From the NCBI GenBank assembly GCA_021464415.1, contig CM038470.1:34032099-34096098 (forward strand): 64,000 bases of DNA, given 5' to 3'. The notes beneath the pieces are model-generated. The model ran no database searches. It saw nothing but the letters and a program-made list of their open reading frames with translations, and was not told where the DNA came from. Source of the stretch: Lonicera japonica (lineage: Eukaryota; Streptophyta; Magnoliopsida; Dipsacales; Caprifoliaceae). Of the stretch, positions 47,111 to 60,187 are shown piece by piece (position 1 is the stretch's first letter; the number at the start of each line of letters is the position of its first letter). A program made the translations under genes and the position numbers.

Positions 47111-49596
47111 TGTGACGCCCTGAAATCCTATTTAGAGGATAGAACCTCCTATATAAAGCGGTAATTTTAGAAAATTTTGGCATGTGGAGTTTGTTCATAA
47201 AGCAAAACAAAAACATGTTAAATTGTACATATAATCCATTTCCAATAAATACCCCACATTTAAGAGAAATCATTTATACAAAGCCTCCAATGAGGTCCTA
47301 ATTCATTAAATAGTTTTACAACAATATTTCAAGAGTACAGCAATCACTAGGATATGTAATTTATTACAGTACAAAATCATGATATCAATTTAAGGAAAAA
47401 TATAATCCTAGTCGTTTCCAAACGACTTTAGTTATCAGAGGCCGTCAAAGCTACTAGACTCCATAAGTGCACCATCTCCGAGAACACCTGCAAAACCTAG
47501 TTTGGAAAATGGGAGTGAACCAAACAGGCTCAGTGGGAACTATAAGTGTTTTGTATAAGAAAATAGGTTGGAAAACCATGCATGCATGCCAAGCAATATA
47601 ATGAAAATAGTTTTGTTGGTAAGATGCATACATATAACTTTCTGAATGATACATTACTTGCACTTGGGTGCAAGTATACACACACACACATATATATATA
47701 TACATATTTTTGAAGTAGTCAGTACCACAGAAACATTTAGTGCTATGCATACATATAATGTCCCCTGCCCCAAAGTATCAGAAAGGCAATATATATATAT
47801 ATCTCATCCTATTATATATGCCACAACACCGCGACCAGATCTATCACATCAATCATATATATACGTCACGTTTAGGATTTCTATAACGTGTCAACGCGGA
47901 TCGCGATCAAACTCAGTTTCTTCTGCCCCCAAGGCAGGGACCACCTACCGGGTCTACCTAGATGAAAAATGCCCCCAAGGCAATAATATAAACTCACGTA
48001 GCCACCAAGGCTATACGCAACAGGTAATTACCATCTACCTGGTACGAACGGTGTGGCCATCCGATAATAAATCCAAATAATCTCCAAACGTACTCATCAA
48101 ATCAAGGAAATCATAAGAATATATAATTCAAAACATGTGCATATGTATTTACATATATTCCATATGTATTTGTCTAACTCGTACATATACATTCTAAAAT
48201 AGAGATAGGTAGATGTTGCTATCCAGCGGTGGTATTGTTGTTACACTTGAATCAGGCTAGGCAAATCTGTTGACTAACATTTAAATAAGAAATTCAAGTT
48301 TTTAGGGGTTTTAGAGCTTTCCACAAATTTGGCACCAAGCCAAGGTTAATATCGTATTTGTACGACTTATAGATTTTACACAAACCTCCCCCTTATAGGC
48401 TTTATACATTACTTACTCAAAATAGGTTTGTGACATCACCCAACATAGTTACGGACTGGCCTAGCAAGTAACAAACTTTGTAAATTGTTAACTGGTAATT
48501 CGAGCACAACAACAATACCACAAATAGGATTAATAAAGGCCAACACATACTTTTAAAACCATGTATAGCAGTGTATGTATGCGTATTAGAGTACGCTGTA
48601 CACTATCGTATCCGTACATAAGGGTTTTGTACAAATCTTATTAAAAACAATATAAAAATTGGGGCTTATCATAAAATCCATAATTTATAATCATATAAAG
48701 TATAAATTAAACCAAATATCAAGAAGAATTGATCCCAAAACCCCATGAACATTCATTTATAGAAAGAGCCCTAGGTTCTGTTTGATTTGGTGTAAATATG
48801 TCATAATAACTTGAAAACAAGCTTTAATACTAGTGTTCCCACCTATTGAGGGTTAATCCCTCGAAGAATTGTGGCTGAGTCAACCCAGAAACGCATAGAC
48901 GCGAAAACCCCCAATTTTGCTTCAAAGCCCTAGCTCTGGTGGAATGGAGATGGAGAAGAAGATGAAGATGGTAATGATGGCGTGGTTGTGATGCGGAATG
49001 AAGTGCCTTGGATGTTAATGAGATTTCCCCCAAAATTGCCCCTAAATCTCTCTCTAAGAGCTCTCCAATGGATATGTTAAAATGAGGAGGAAAATGGAGG
49101 AAAGAAATATAAAAATCTCGCCCAGGAGCATGTAGTCGACTACATCAAAACCCATGTTGTCGAATACCACTATTCACAACACACAATTTTGTTGTTGGGT
49201 CACAGGCTCAACTTCACGGCCAATTTTGGCCATCGGGGAGTGCGAATTAGGTCTTGGCCAAAACACAAAAGTTGTAGAGGGGGCTGAGAAAAAGATGTGG
49301 CCTCAAACTGGGAGTCGTTTGGACCCCAGATGAAGAAGTTATGGCCTCTTAAATTTGGCTAAAATTAATTTTTTTGAAAAGTTCAAAACACGCGATTTAC
49401 TTCCCGTTTTCTATTCGGGTCACCCGAAAAACGAAACGATTGATCCCACAAACTTAATATATCTAATATGACACGCTAGAGGTGTTAGGTCAAATACGAG
49501 AGACGCGAAATCCAATGTTCACAATCTAACGACAATATGGCCATAACCGGGCTTAATAGAAGTACCAACTCGCAAATCGAAATACGGGCCGTTACA
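47111..49596 (-). repeat. B right LTR (5' LTR)
   Basis: 2486 bases. Lacks the MITE (empty TAA at 47543-47545). Perfect palindrome ATGTAGTCGACTACAT at 49130-49145, with a decayed second copy near 49155. Confidence 0.87.
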
Positions 49597-49601
49597 GTAG
49601 T

Positions 49602-52251
49602 GCTTTGGTAGAGTGCTGTCTTCGGTGAATTTATAGGAAATATTAATCTAGAATTTGAGGAAACTTCCTCTACGAAGTTGTAAACCTTTGAATTAGCTTT
49701 CCGTTGACATAAAGAGCACCTCAATTGGAGTTCGAAGCAAAAAGTTATAGCCAAAATACAAATAGTGCTCCAGACCCAAAATGTTAAGCTTCAGAATAAG
49801 AGGCCTCCGATCAATCAGACAAGGCCCAGCGGGCTTTTTACACCCTTCTTCCTCGTTATATGCTCATCTTCCCCTTTCCCTTTCACCCATTCAATCCAAT
49901 TTCGAGATAGGGCTAGAGAGAGGAGAGATAGCTCATGTCAAGTGCGAAAATGTGTGATTCTTCCTAGCTCCTTACCTTGCACAAAACCCTCGCCATCATC
50001 TCCTTCCCCATTGCCATCCTCCATTGTTAAGGTTTTAAAGCTCAAATTGGGGATTTCATGATTTCCTACGTTGCGGCCCAATCCAGCGCTTAATACCTCC
50101 AAGAATCAATTTAACTAAGGTGGGAAAAGTAATACCTAACCTCAATTTCAAATATTATGTGTTGAATCTATATTTGTAAGAAAATTTGGTAATTTTCATA
50201 TAAACTTGTTAATATACATACATGGGGCTTTAAGTTTAAGATTTGTGATGAGTTTTCCTGATTTATACATGTTATTTGTGGTAATTTCATGTTTATATAT
50301 ATACGAAACTCATCATATGCTAATGTATTGCAAGTCCTAGTCACTAGCCGTTAACGTGTATGCGCGTATGCCTTATTTGTGGATTAAGAGATTAAGTTAT
50401 GAATTAGGAATGAGAATTTAGACAAGATTTCAATTATATTATACCTTGGTATAAACTTGGTATCTTAAACAGCTATACATAAATGTTCCTATACATATTG
50501 GTGAATTGTTAAGGAATTTATTTAGTACGTATATAATTATAAAGAGCATTGCATATATATATTTAGTATATAAGATGGGGTTGCTTGTATATATGGTATT
50601 TACTTGATGTAGATAATATATAAATTCCATTGGGATACTAATATAATGAATATGGTAAAGACCCACTATTTTGACAACAACCTTATAATGTTTTCTAACT
50701 GAGTTACAGGTTCAATAGATTGTGGGATGATACTAGATTTCACTTAAAAGTGTTATGATGATTATATTCATGAGATACATATGCCATTGAATAGGTGAAT
50801 TATTTTATTAATGGTATTCCATTAAGCCGGGAGTTATTACAAATACATTGCTAGCTCCCCGTTGGAGTCGTTCAAGCATCACATGGATATAATCATGTGA
50901 GGGGTATTAGTTTCCTAAATGGCACATGTATATTTGATACATTATCTTAAGTTGGAACTATTCTCGTCGTTCCTTAATCTACCTACCAATCACGTATACA
51001 TATTTGGTTATAGGTATAACAAGTATATAGATCATATGTTAGTATATGAAAGCCAAATACGCTTTTGGTTTATGGAATAATTATGAAGATATGATTTGAT
51101 ATATATATATATATATGTATGTATATGTGTATTACGTATGAGTATATCATTTGACAATACTTTCTATTAATGTTTTGGTTTTGTATGGCACTAATAGTCC
51201 ATGGGGGGACTTAGCCTTGGTGGCTACACACCCTAATCCATGTAAAGGGATCCCGCTTTGAGAATGGCATACTCTATGGTCCGTAGGGGGACCCTACGAG
51301 GCGGAATACCCTACACCATCTAGGTGGTCCATGGAAGGACTTAGCTATAGGGGCTGCAAACCTTAGCTTTGGGGGCTTAGATCGCGATCGTTGTGCATAG
51401 TAGAGTAAATCCAAAATATCTTATTTGAGATGAGATTGACGGTTATAAGATTAATTAATGCATACACTTCTTTTATGACATACTCTATTATTATGATTTA
51501 CATAGCTTCTGATGATATATTCTTTATTGTATTTTTCGGGGACGGGGTGGAAATTGGTGTGCATTGCATATAACATAGTTTTTAAGTTCTTTTGACAAGA
51601 GTACTATCTATATCTATGTATATATGTAGAAATAGTATAAGTATATATGTATACATGGTTCAAATTACTTTCATAATCTCACATTGTATGTGCATTCTTA
51701 AATGTATTTTCTTATCCAAACTCTTATAGTTCCCACTGAGCCCGTGTTTGGCTCACTACCATTTTCAAACCAATTTTGTAGGTAATCTCTTTGAGCTGGT
51801 ATGAATACAAAGTATAAACACCTCTGATGACCTTAGACTATTTGTGGTCGTTCGTAGACGACTTAGCTTTTGAACATTTAGTTGATTTGTGTATTTTGTA
51901 CAATTACACCTAAATTAAGTTTTATTCTTTTGTGATGTAAAGCCTTTTGATTAAAGTTGGAACTTCATTGGAGGATTTTTTTATATAAGAATTGTTTGAT
52001 TTATTTCATTGATTAAAGACATTACAAATGAGGAGTTTATATAATTCAGATTTATTTTATAATTTTACAGGTTTGGATTTGTTAAACTTACGAACTCCAC
52101 ATTCCTAAAAATTTCTTAAATGAGGCTTTATGTGCAATTTTCGATAAAAATAACTTTTAAATCATGTACTTTAAACCCGCTGTCACGTACGGTATCGTGA
52201 TTAACTGGGTCCCGATGGTCTAAACCTCATAACAGGATTCGGAGCATCACA
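49602..52251 (+). repeat. Element A 5' LTR, second part
   Basis: Continuation of 22106-22529 after the B insertion. Contains the TTCCCACTGAGCCCG block (51730-51782) and ends GGAGCATCACA before the primer site TTGGTATCAAAGG. I see no TCGA palindromes in this LTR. Confidence 0.8.
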
Positions 52252-54637
52252 AGTTGGTATCAAAGGTATAGGTTTGATTTTTCTTCGTGGGGTTTATGGG
52301 TAGGTTCAACCATGAAGAGGTGAATTGGATCGTGTCCCTCTTGTTCGATGCATCATCGTGCTATAGGCTTTCCCACAGTTAAGCTACTGGGAAAATAGGA
52401 GGATTGGGGAATGGAATATTAGTCTATAGCAGGTTATTTCCCTTTTTGAACTTTTATTCCTAAATCCATTTGTTTGACTTCTTTTGTAATCAATTTGATA
52501 TTTAGCTCTATATCTCTCATTTCATACACGCATTTTATACTCGGGATTAGTTCTACTACTAGATGAGCAACAAGTGACTGTTGGATTATATTATAGTCAT
52601 CCCTCGACCAACGATTGACTATCTTATAAATCACCAGTTTATTGTCGCCAACAGGAGATACAATTTGGTATACTCATGGATGAATGGCCATTAAAGTCTC
52701 ATTCCTCATGTCCATCCCATTGATCCTTTTGATTTTCACGAGGTATGAACCTTGCATGTGGCTATTCTTATGATCTTTAGGACGACAATACCCGAGTGCT
52801 CGTCTTGTAGTTAAGAAAGATAGCATTAGCGATCATTTCAACTTAAAGAGGCGTTGTGCGGTTGAGGGATTTATTATTTGGAAATTTCTTAATGCAAGAA
52901 ATACTTGGTTCTGTGTGTTCCCTCATTCCTATTGACTAAAGGACTTTCCTAACACCGGATTTGGGAATTGGATGGAATGATCAAGCTCAATTGCGTGTTC
53001 TAACCTCTAGAACTTGGACACGAAGTCGACGTGTACCTCCTTAACAGCCTTTATATTCGACCCGTTCGCGATTCAACTCCTCTTTTAAGGTAAGGGATAG
53101 AAATCATTAGTGGAATTCCTTTTATATGTCACTCATTAGCGGTCAGTAAGTTCATTGTGTTCTTCCCTGTGGAAAATAATTAATTATGAACCCTAGTTGA
53201 GGTATGATTCCTACTTTTTGTAGTTAAGGAGATTTGTCAGAAATTGTATGGCTAATGACATGGCATGGAGTCATGTCATTAGCATAGGAAATTCTTTGAG
53301 CCGTAAGGATGGTAGACGGAATTATCAATAACAGTTAACCTCTTGTCACCTGGTGTAGGGGACAAGACCCTCTCTGGGGTATTAGCATTTGTTTTAGTCA
53401 AACTATTCGATTGCACTTGTAAGATACAAGATTTGTAGAGAATCAGAGTAATGCAGCGAAAGATTACTTAAATTTTTTAAGCCATAGTTCTCTAGTGATT
53501 TTGACTCATTTATTGTTAGCTAGAAAGACATGATTTTATAACTCATTCTTGATAATTGGCCAAGTGTGGCTCGACTAAACCCAACAATGGATAAATGGTT
53601 GGTCCTTAGAATTAACAACCCTGTATCAACACTATTAGAGAATTAGTGTAAGTCCTTTTGCGTAGAAAACCATTTAAGGTGTTATGGAATGGTGAAATGG
53701 TGAAACCATCTAGGATCAAAATCATATGTTTACACTCTACCCTTGACCATTAAGTATTACTGCATTTGGGTCTTGGAGACCTATATATTTATATATTTGA
53801 ATGGGATCCTTTGACTCCCTTTGAGAACTAGTGTATAAATATATTGGCAACTGAGGTTTAAGAACCTTATTAGTGCGGATTAGTTGTCATGTTCTAGGAA
53901 ATTAGTCGATATGCTTAACCTGGTCAGATGAGCAACGGACGTAAGGGATCAAGGAACCTTGCTACTGACTCCCATTAGTGGAGTGGACGATATTCCAACA
54001 TATGGTTGTTAGGCTGAGATGCAACACTCCAGGTAGTTCGCAAGAATAACCTTGATTTACCCCCAGGTATTAGATCAACCCTGAGCCTTAGTTAGTGTAG
54101 CCTGATCTTAAACCTAGCCTTCATGGTTGAAACCCTTAGAGAAGGGTCGAGTAACATAGGACTATGCCATACGCGTGTATACTACCCCACATTAAATAAG
54201 TCCTCAATATATGGAATATCTTCAAGCCTTGACCGCTCATAGTTGATTCCCTCAAGAGTCTTATAGATGATCTAAGCTTTTCTTCCGTATGACTTGAGAT
54301 TATTTATGGAGCAGTATTCTCTTAAACATATAACCTGAAACTGAAGGAAATAACATGAAATTTCCCTTAATAATATTTCCTTGATTGAGTTTGAGTTTTA
54401 TGGGGTTCATACGAAGATGGATTCCTTTTCTTGCGTTTGATAGCTAGTTAGTGCCTGTGTACTTTGAACTTCATTATTTAGATAGGCTAAATGTGATTCA
54501 AGTCATGATTACGCAATGATTGCGTGATTGTGAGTATAGGTTAGTTACCTTTATCAAAATCATGACATTTCTATTATTTTTCAGGTGAGTCTTCCTCCCC
54601 ATGTTGAAAGATTGAACAACCTTATCTTAGATGTTGT
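52252..54637 (+). other. Element A internal region, non-coding, cut by copia-2
   Basis: The primer site at 52255-52265 has one change (TGGTATCAAAG). No gag or pol motif in any frame over 2.4 kb. Holds the conserved block 52536-52735. The 3' LTR lies beyond the window or is lost. Confidence 0.65.
52536..52735 (+). promoter_or_regulatory. Conserved internal block, copy in A
   Basis: Words ATACTCGGGATTAGTTCTAC, GTGACTGTTGGATTATATTA, CGATTGACTATCTTATAAATC and GTCTCATTCCTCATGTCCA are in the same order and spacing as in B and C. About 280-480 bases after the primer site. Confidence 0.6.
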
Positions 54638-56035
54638 TGTTGACCTAGAAGGCCTTAATCTAATTTTGATAATGACAAAAAGTTAATCATGTGTATTTAA
54701 CATATGTCTTGAATGAATTTAGCTTAAATCGTTTTAACGAGCTCCATTGAATTCCCGAAGTATCTCGAGGACCAAAATCGTAACCAATATCAAGATTCTT
54801 ACCTCTTCATGAGATTCTCTCAGCACTCACATGAATTCAAGATATCATGTATCAAGATGGAAAAATTTGGTGCATTCAAGAAGAAGTACAAAGAAATTCA
54901 ATCAAGCTACTTGATGGCTAGATACTTTATTATTTGAGTGAGTGCTTAACCTTTTGTAAAGATATTATCATTGATCAAAAACTAAGCTCAACCATGATTA
55001 TGTATCATTCATTGCATTCAAACTCTTTCAAAATCAAAGATTAAATTGAACCTCATTAACAAAACTATTTCACATAAACCGGTTTTCTTGTAAAAATCAT
55101 ATCTAATTTATCCGGTTGATTTTATGCTCAAAACCAACTCCAACATGCTTAGAATAACACCTAGAACACTCCCCAAAAGTTTGGTTGATTTGAGGTTTGG
55201 CTTATGGTAGAATTACAGAAGCATGTAGTCGATTACATGTATTATTGGTGAGTCGACTACACCATGTAGTCGACTACATGGTCCAAGGGTAAGTTGACTA
55301 CAAGGCCAAAAACTAGTCATTGAAAAGTTGGTAAATGTCTAGTTTTGACCCATAACTCCTTGTAACCACTTCAAATGGCCATATCTTTTTCCAAGCTATT
55401 TATATGAGGTCTTAGACACATTTTTGCACACTTGAATGATCATAAAAACTCATTTTTCATATATCCTCATTATTCAAGTATACAAGCTATTGCATTGATC
55501 ATATTCTTCATATTTGAGCTTATTTATTGATCAATCTTGATATCTCTTAGTGTGAGCTTCATTTGTAATCCTTCAAACTTTTAAGAACTATTGTATATTG
55601 GTGTTAGTCACCAAACTCATTCAAATCATATTTTTAAGAGGTGTATCTCATAGTTTAGCAAGAGTGAATTATTGTGTGAGTTTGTGAGTTATTCAATATT
55701 TGTAAGAGTGTGTGAGAAGAATACACTTGTCGAGGTTTGATCTTCACCCGGAAGAAGATCGGTATTTGTGGAAATTCTCGGGAATCTATCTGAGCGCGGA
55801 AGTTGGGGCTAACAAGCCGAACCGTGTGGACAAAAAGTCTTCGACTTCTATCGGTTTATTTTTTCTATCTCTAGCTTTCTTATTAATTGCTATATTTTCC
55901 TTGTGCTTAGGATTGCTTGAGTATTTTTCTTGATTGCTTGATATAGACTTCAAATATTTTTAAAACGGTTTTTAAAAATTCGATGATGTTCAAAAACCCT
56001 ATTCACCCCCCTCTAGGGTATTTTTTCGACCTACA
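54638..56035 (+). repeat. copia-2 5' LTR
   Basis: 1398 bases, TGTTGACC...CTACA. Homologous to the copia-1 LTR, but the palindromes have different arms. TATA-like TATTTATATG near 55398. Confidence 0.85.
55223..55282 (+). promoter_or_regulatory. Palindrome cluster in copia-2 LTR
   Basis: ATGTAGTCGATTACAT (55223-55238, one mismatch), AGTCGACT (55251-55258), and a perfect 22-bp palindrome at 55261-55282 with core ATGTAGTCGACTACAT. Same slot as the CAGTCGACTG cluster of copia-1. Confidence 0.75.
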
Positions 56036-56037
56036 AT

Positions 56038-56048
56038 TAGTATCAGAG
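56038..56048 (+). promoter_or_regulatory. Mutated primer binding site of copia-2
   Basis: TAGTATCAGAG where copia-1 has TGGTATCAGAG; one G to A change. Confidence 0.75.
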
Positions 56049-56091
56049 GTTGTACTCTTGTTTTGATTCTACAATCTTAGAGTTTACAATC

Positions 56092-57819
56092 ATGTCTATC
56101 TATCAAGGAACCAGCCTTAACGAAGGTTCTTCCACCACTTAGCCACCTTTATTTAATGGAAAAAATTATAGTTATTGGAAAAATTGTAGGTGTACTTTTT
56201 TACAAGTTGGTGACTTTGAATAATGGAGGGTTACACTCATTAAACCCTATGAGATTACCAAAACCGATGAAAGGGGTAATGTTCTTCTTAAGTCTATTTC
56301 CGAATATGATGAGCATGATATTTAGAAAATCTAATTTAATGGTAAATATTTAAATTCTCTGCACTGTGCATTGACCATGGACGAATACAACAAAATTTCT
56401 AATTGTAAAACCGCCAAAGAAATTTGGGATAAACTAGAGGTTTCTCATGAGGGAACCTCACAAGTTAAGGATGACAATATTGACAAGCTTGTTCATGATT
56501 ATGAACTATTCAAATGGGAGCCAAATGAATCTCTTGCTTCTATGTATAGTAGATTCTCAATTATCAAGATCTACTCTAATGAGGACAAGATTCTAAAAAT
56601 CCTTAGAACTCTTCCCAAGAAATGGAGACAAAAAATGACGGCTATTGAAGAAGCCAAAAACCTCAAGACGCTTAGCATGGACGAACTCTTGGGTTTTCTC
56701 AAAACCCATAAGAAAGAATTAGAAAGAAAAGACGAGGTTATTTCAAAAGCCAAAAAGACTCTAGCTCTCAAAGCAAGCCAACGAGAGGATGATAAGGAGT
56801 CAATGGAAGATTATGAAGACATAGCTCTTCTATTTAGAAAATTCATGAAATTTCTAGCCAAGAAGAAAAACTTTCTTGGAAAAGGAAACAACTTTGGTTC
56901 TTCATCAAGAAGGAACAATAATCGATCAATTCAACCAAGAGTTGAAAACGAAGAAGTGAAGAAATGTTTTCATTGCCATGAACCAGGGCACTTCAAAACC
57001 AATTGCCCGGTTAGAAGAAAAGAGAAGAGGAATAAGAAGGACAAAGCGTTCAAACAAGTAAAACACCCCTTTAAAGGCACTTAGAGTGATTCTGGAGGAG
57101 GGGAGTCCGATGCCGACTCTAGCGACGAGGAAACAAAAAACCTTTGCCTTATGGCAAGAGACGATGAGGTAGACTCTAATTATGATTCATTTAGCGATAA
57201 TGATGTTTCTATTAATAATGATGCACTTGATTAGAATGACTATAATGAATTATGTGAAATATTTGAGGAATTGCATAGTAAGTTTGAAAATTTATCTAAA
57301 AAGTCTACAAGTCTCAAAAAGGACAACTTGATGGTTTCTAGCAAGTGTGAAACGTTTGAAAAGGAAAATGTGGTTTTGAAAAACGGAATTAAAACCTTGA
57401 AGAAAAGAAAGGAGAAAGAAATTCCAAACACACTTGTAGTGGAAAATGTCAAGTTGAAAAACCAAGTGGATGACTTAACTAATAATCTAACCAAGTTCAC
57501 CAATGGAAGGGACAACTTGGATAAACTATTAGGAATGCAAAGGTGTATATTTGACAAAGCCGGTTTGGGCTATAACCAAATTGACAATCAAAAAGATTAC
57601 AAAAACTTTTTTAAAATATACACACCTCATGATCCCACTCATCTTTGCTCATATTATGGTAGAAATACTCACTATGTAGATCATTGTTACCATATAAATG
57701 AGAGTTTTCCTAAGAGGAAGCTTACTTGGGTTCCAAAAGGAACCAATATGTTTGTTAACCCAAAGGGACCCAACACATTTTGGATACCAAATGAGAAGTT
57801 ACTTAAGGTTATGGTGTAG
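56092..57819 (+). pseudogene. gag: copia-2 gag, decayed
   Basis: Starts MSIYQG like copia-1. Several early stops before 56371 (for example at 56140), then long open stretches: the zinc knuckle CFHCHEPGHFKTNC near 56967, the acidic coiled-coil region, and the end at TAG 57817-57819, at the same place as the TAA of copia-1. Also a TAG near 57082. Gag and pol share one frame, as in copia-1. Confidence 0.88.
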
Positions 57820-60040
57820 GTGTGCTTGAAAGCTAAAGGTAGCAAAACCAAATGGTTCTTGGATAGTGGATGCTTAAAGCACATGACGGAAGACAAAAAA
57901 AACTTCTTAAGTCTCATTCCAAAGCGAGGAGGGAATGTAACTTTTGGAGATAATGCCAAGGGTAAGAACATCGGTATAGGTAAGGCTGGTAAGAATTCTA
58001 CTTGTATTGATAATGTTCTTTTAGTTGAAGGTTTAAAGCATAATATACTTAGTATTAGTCAATTGTGTGATAAAGGTTATGAAGTTATCTTTAAATCCGA
58101 TCGTTGTATTGTTAAGAATGTTAGTGACGATTCCATCTTACTTGTTGCATATAGAACTAACAATGTGTACAATTTTGAACTTGATGATTTGTCTCAACAA
58201 GATGTTAAGTGTTTGTTTGCTATTAATGATGTTTTTTGGTTATGGCATAGAAGATTAGGACATGCTAATATGGACTTAATTCATACTTTGTCTAAGAAAG
58301 AATTAGTTAAAGGATTGCCTAAAACTAAATTTGGTAAGGATAAAATTTATGATGCATGTCAACTTGGTAAACAACACAAGTCTTCATTTAAGTCTAAGAA
58401 GGATATTACTACAACTAGACCTCTTGATATGTTACATCTTGATTTATTTGGTCCTAATTAGGTTGCTAGTTTAGGTGGCAAATTATATGCATTTTTTATT
58501 TTTGATGATTACATTAGATTTACTTAGGTGTTCTTTCTTTCTCACAAAAGTGAAACTCCACATGTTTTTGCTAAATTTTGTAGAAAAGTTCAAAATGAAA
58601 AAGGTGTTTCTATTGTGCATGTTAGGAGTAATAGAGGTAGATAATTCGATAATATTGATATTGAGAACTTTTGTGATGAGCATGGTATTGATCATAACTT
58701 TTCAGCACTTAGAACTCCTCAACAAAATGGTGTTGTTGAAAGGAAAAATAGATCTCTTCAAGAGATGTCTAGGATTATGTTAAATGAACATTATTTGCCA
58801 GAGTATTTTTGGGTGGAAGCCGTTAATACCGCATGCTATGTGATTAAATGTACTATTATTCATAAAAAGTTAGATAAGACACCTTATGAATTATGGAATG
58901 TCAAGAAACCAAATATTGCATATTTTAAAGTTTTTGGTTGTGACTAGATCATCCTTAAAAAATGTATGCAATAATGTGGCATTTGTTTCTCAATATGAGC
59001 CTCAAAACATAAATGAAGCCGAGCAAGATGAATCTTGGATGATGGCTATGCAAGAAGAGCTCAATCAATTTGAGAGAAACAAAGTATAGACACTTGTTCC
59101 CAAGCATAATGATCACACCATAATAGGCACTAAATGGGTATTTTGTAATAAAAAGAATGAAAGTGGTGTAATTGTTAGAAATAAAGCTAGACTTGTTACC
59201 CAAGGATACAATCAAGACGAGGGCATTGATTATGAAGAAACATATGCACCTGTGGCACGTTTAGAAGCCATTCGCATGCTACTTGCTTACTCATGTTTTA
59301 AGAATTTTAAGTTGTATCAAATGGATGTGAAAAGTGCCTTCTTAAATGATTTTATTGAAGAGGAAGTTTATGTGAAACAACCTCCCAGGTATAAAAATCA
59401 TGTTTATCTAGATTATGTGTTTAAATTGTCTAAAGCATTGTATAGTTTAAAGTAAGCACCTAGAGCATGGTATGATAGATTAAGTTCATTTTTGATTAAT
59501 AATGGTTTTGTTAGAGGTAAAATTGATACTACTTTATTTATTAAAAATCATGATAATGATATGCTACTTGTGCAAATCTATGTTGATGACATTATTTTCG
59601 GTTCTACTAACGAGAATCTTTACAAGGATTTTTTCACATGTATACAAAAAGAAATCAAAATGAGCGTGATGGGAGAGATGAATTACTTCCTTGGATTACA
59701 AGTGAAGCAATGCAAAGAAGGAATATTTGTTAATTAAGAGAAGTACGTAAAGGAACTTTTGATGCAATTCGACAGGAAGGCGCCAAATCAATGAGTACGC
59801 CTATGAGTTCAACATTGAAGCTTGACAAAAACGAAATTGTTAAAAGTGTGGACATCAAGAAATATCGCTGTATGATCTGTAGTTTATTGTATTTGACAGC
59901 CTCTATGCCGGATATTATGTTTAGTGTATGTCTTTGTGCACGATTCCAAGCGGATTTTAAAGAATCATATTTACTTGCTGTTAAATGTATATTCTGTTAT
60001 CTTTCTGGTACTAGTTCCTTGGGTTTGTGGTACCCAAAAT
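57820..60040 (+). pseudogene. pol: copia-2 pol, decayed and twice deleted
   Basis: The protease DSG motif (WFLDSGC), integrase zinc region and part of the core are recognisable, then stops at 58459, 58526 and later. Relative to copia-1 a jump at about 58942 removes roughly 0.4 kb, the end of integrase and the linker. RT follows (YVDDIIFGS near 59578) with more stops (for example at 59086 and 59454). After the LGLWYP motif near 60030 the sequence jumps to the leader of the env-like ORF, so RNase H and the internal palindrome module are gone. Confidence 0.88.
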
Positions 60041-60187
60041 CTCTCTATTTTCTCTCACAATCACTCTTCTACATCATCATATCATACTTTACACTACTTA
60101 TTTTCCTCATAAAATTACTAATTTCAAGCTTTCTACTAAAAATCCTTAAACCCACCAGACCCTAAGCCCACTTTTACAACACATTCA

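Larger units (their letters stand above)
22530..49596 (-). mobile_element. Element B: non-coding (LARD-like) LTR element, hosting C, copia-1 and a MITE
   Basis: LTRs at 22530-25398 and 47111-49596 in minus orientation. GTAGT immediately outside both (22525-22529, 49597-49601) proves the two belong to one insertion of about 27 kb. The right LTR is followed on the minus strand by TTGGTATCAGAGC (primer site). The left is preceded by TAAGGAGGGGAGAT (polypurine tract). After removing nested C and copia-1, only about 3.5 kb of internal DNA remains and I see no gag, protease, RT or integrase motif in it. That is the definition of a LARD; its proteins must come from elsewhere. Probably Ty3/gypsy-derived, by LTR and PPT style. 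Confidence 0.85.
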
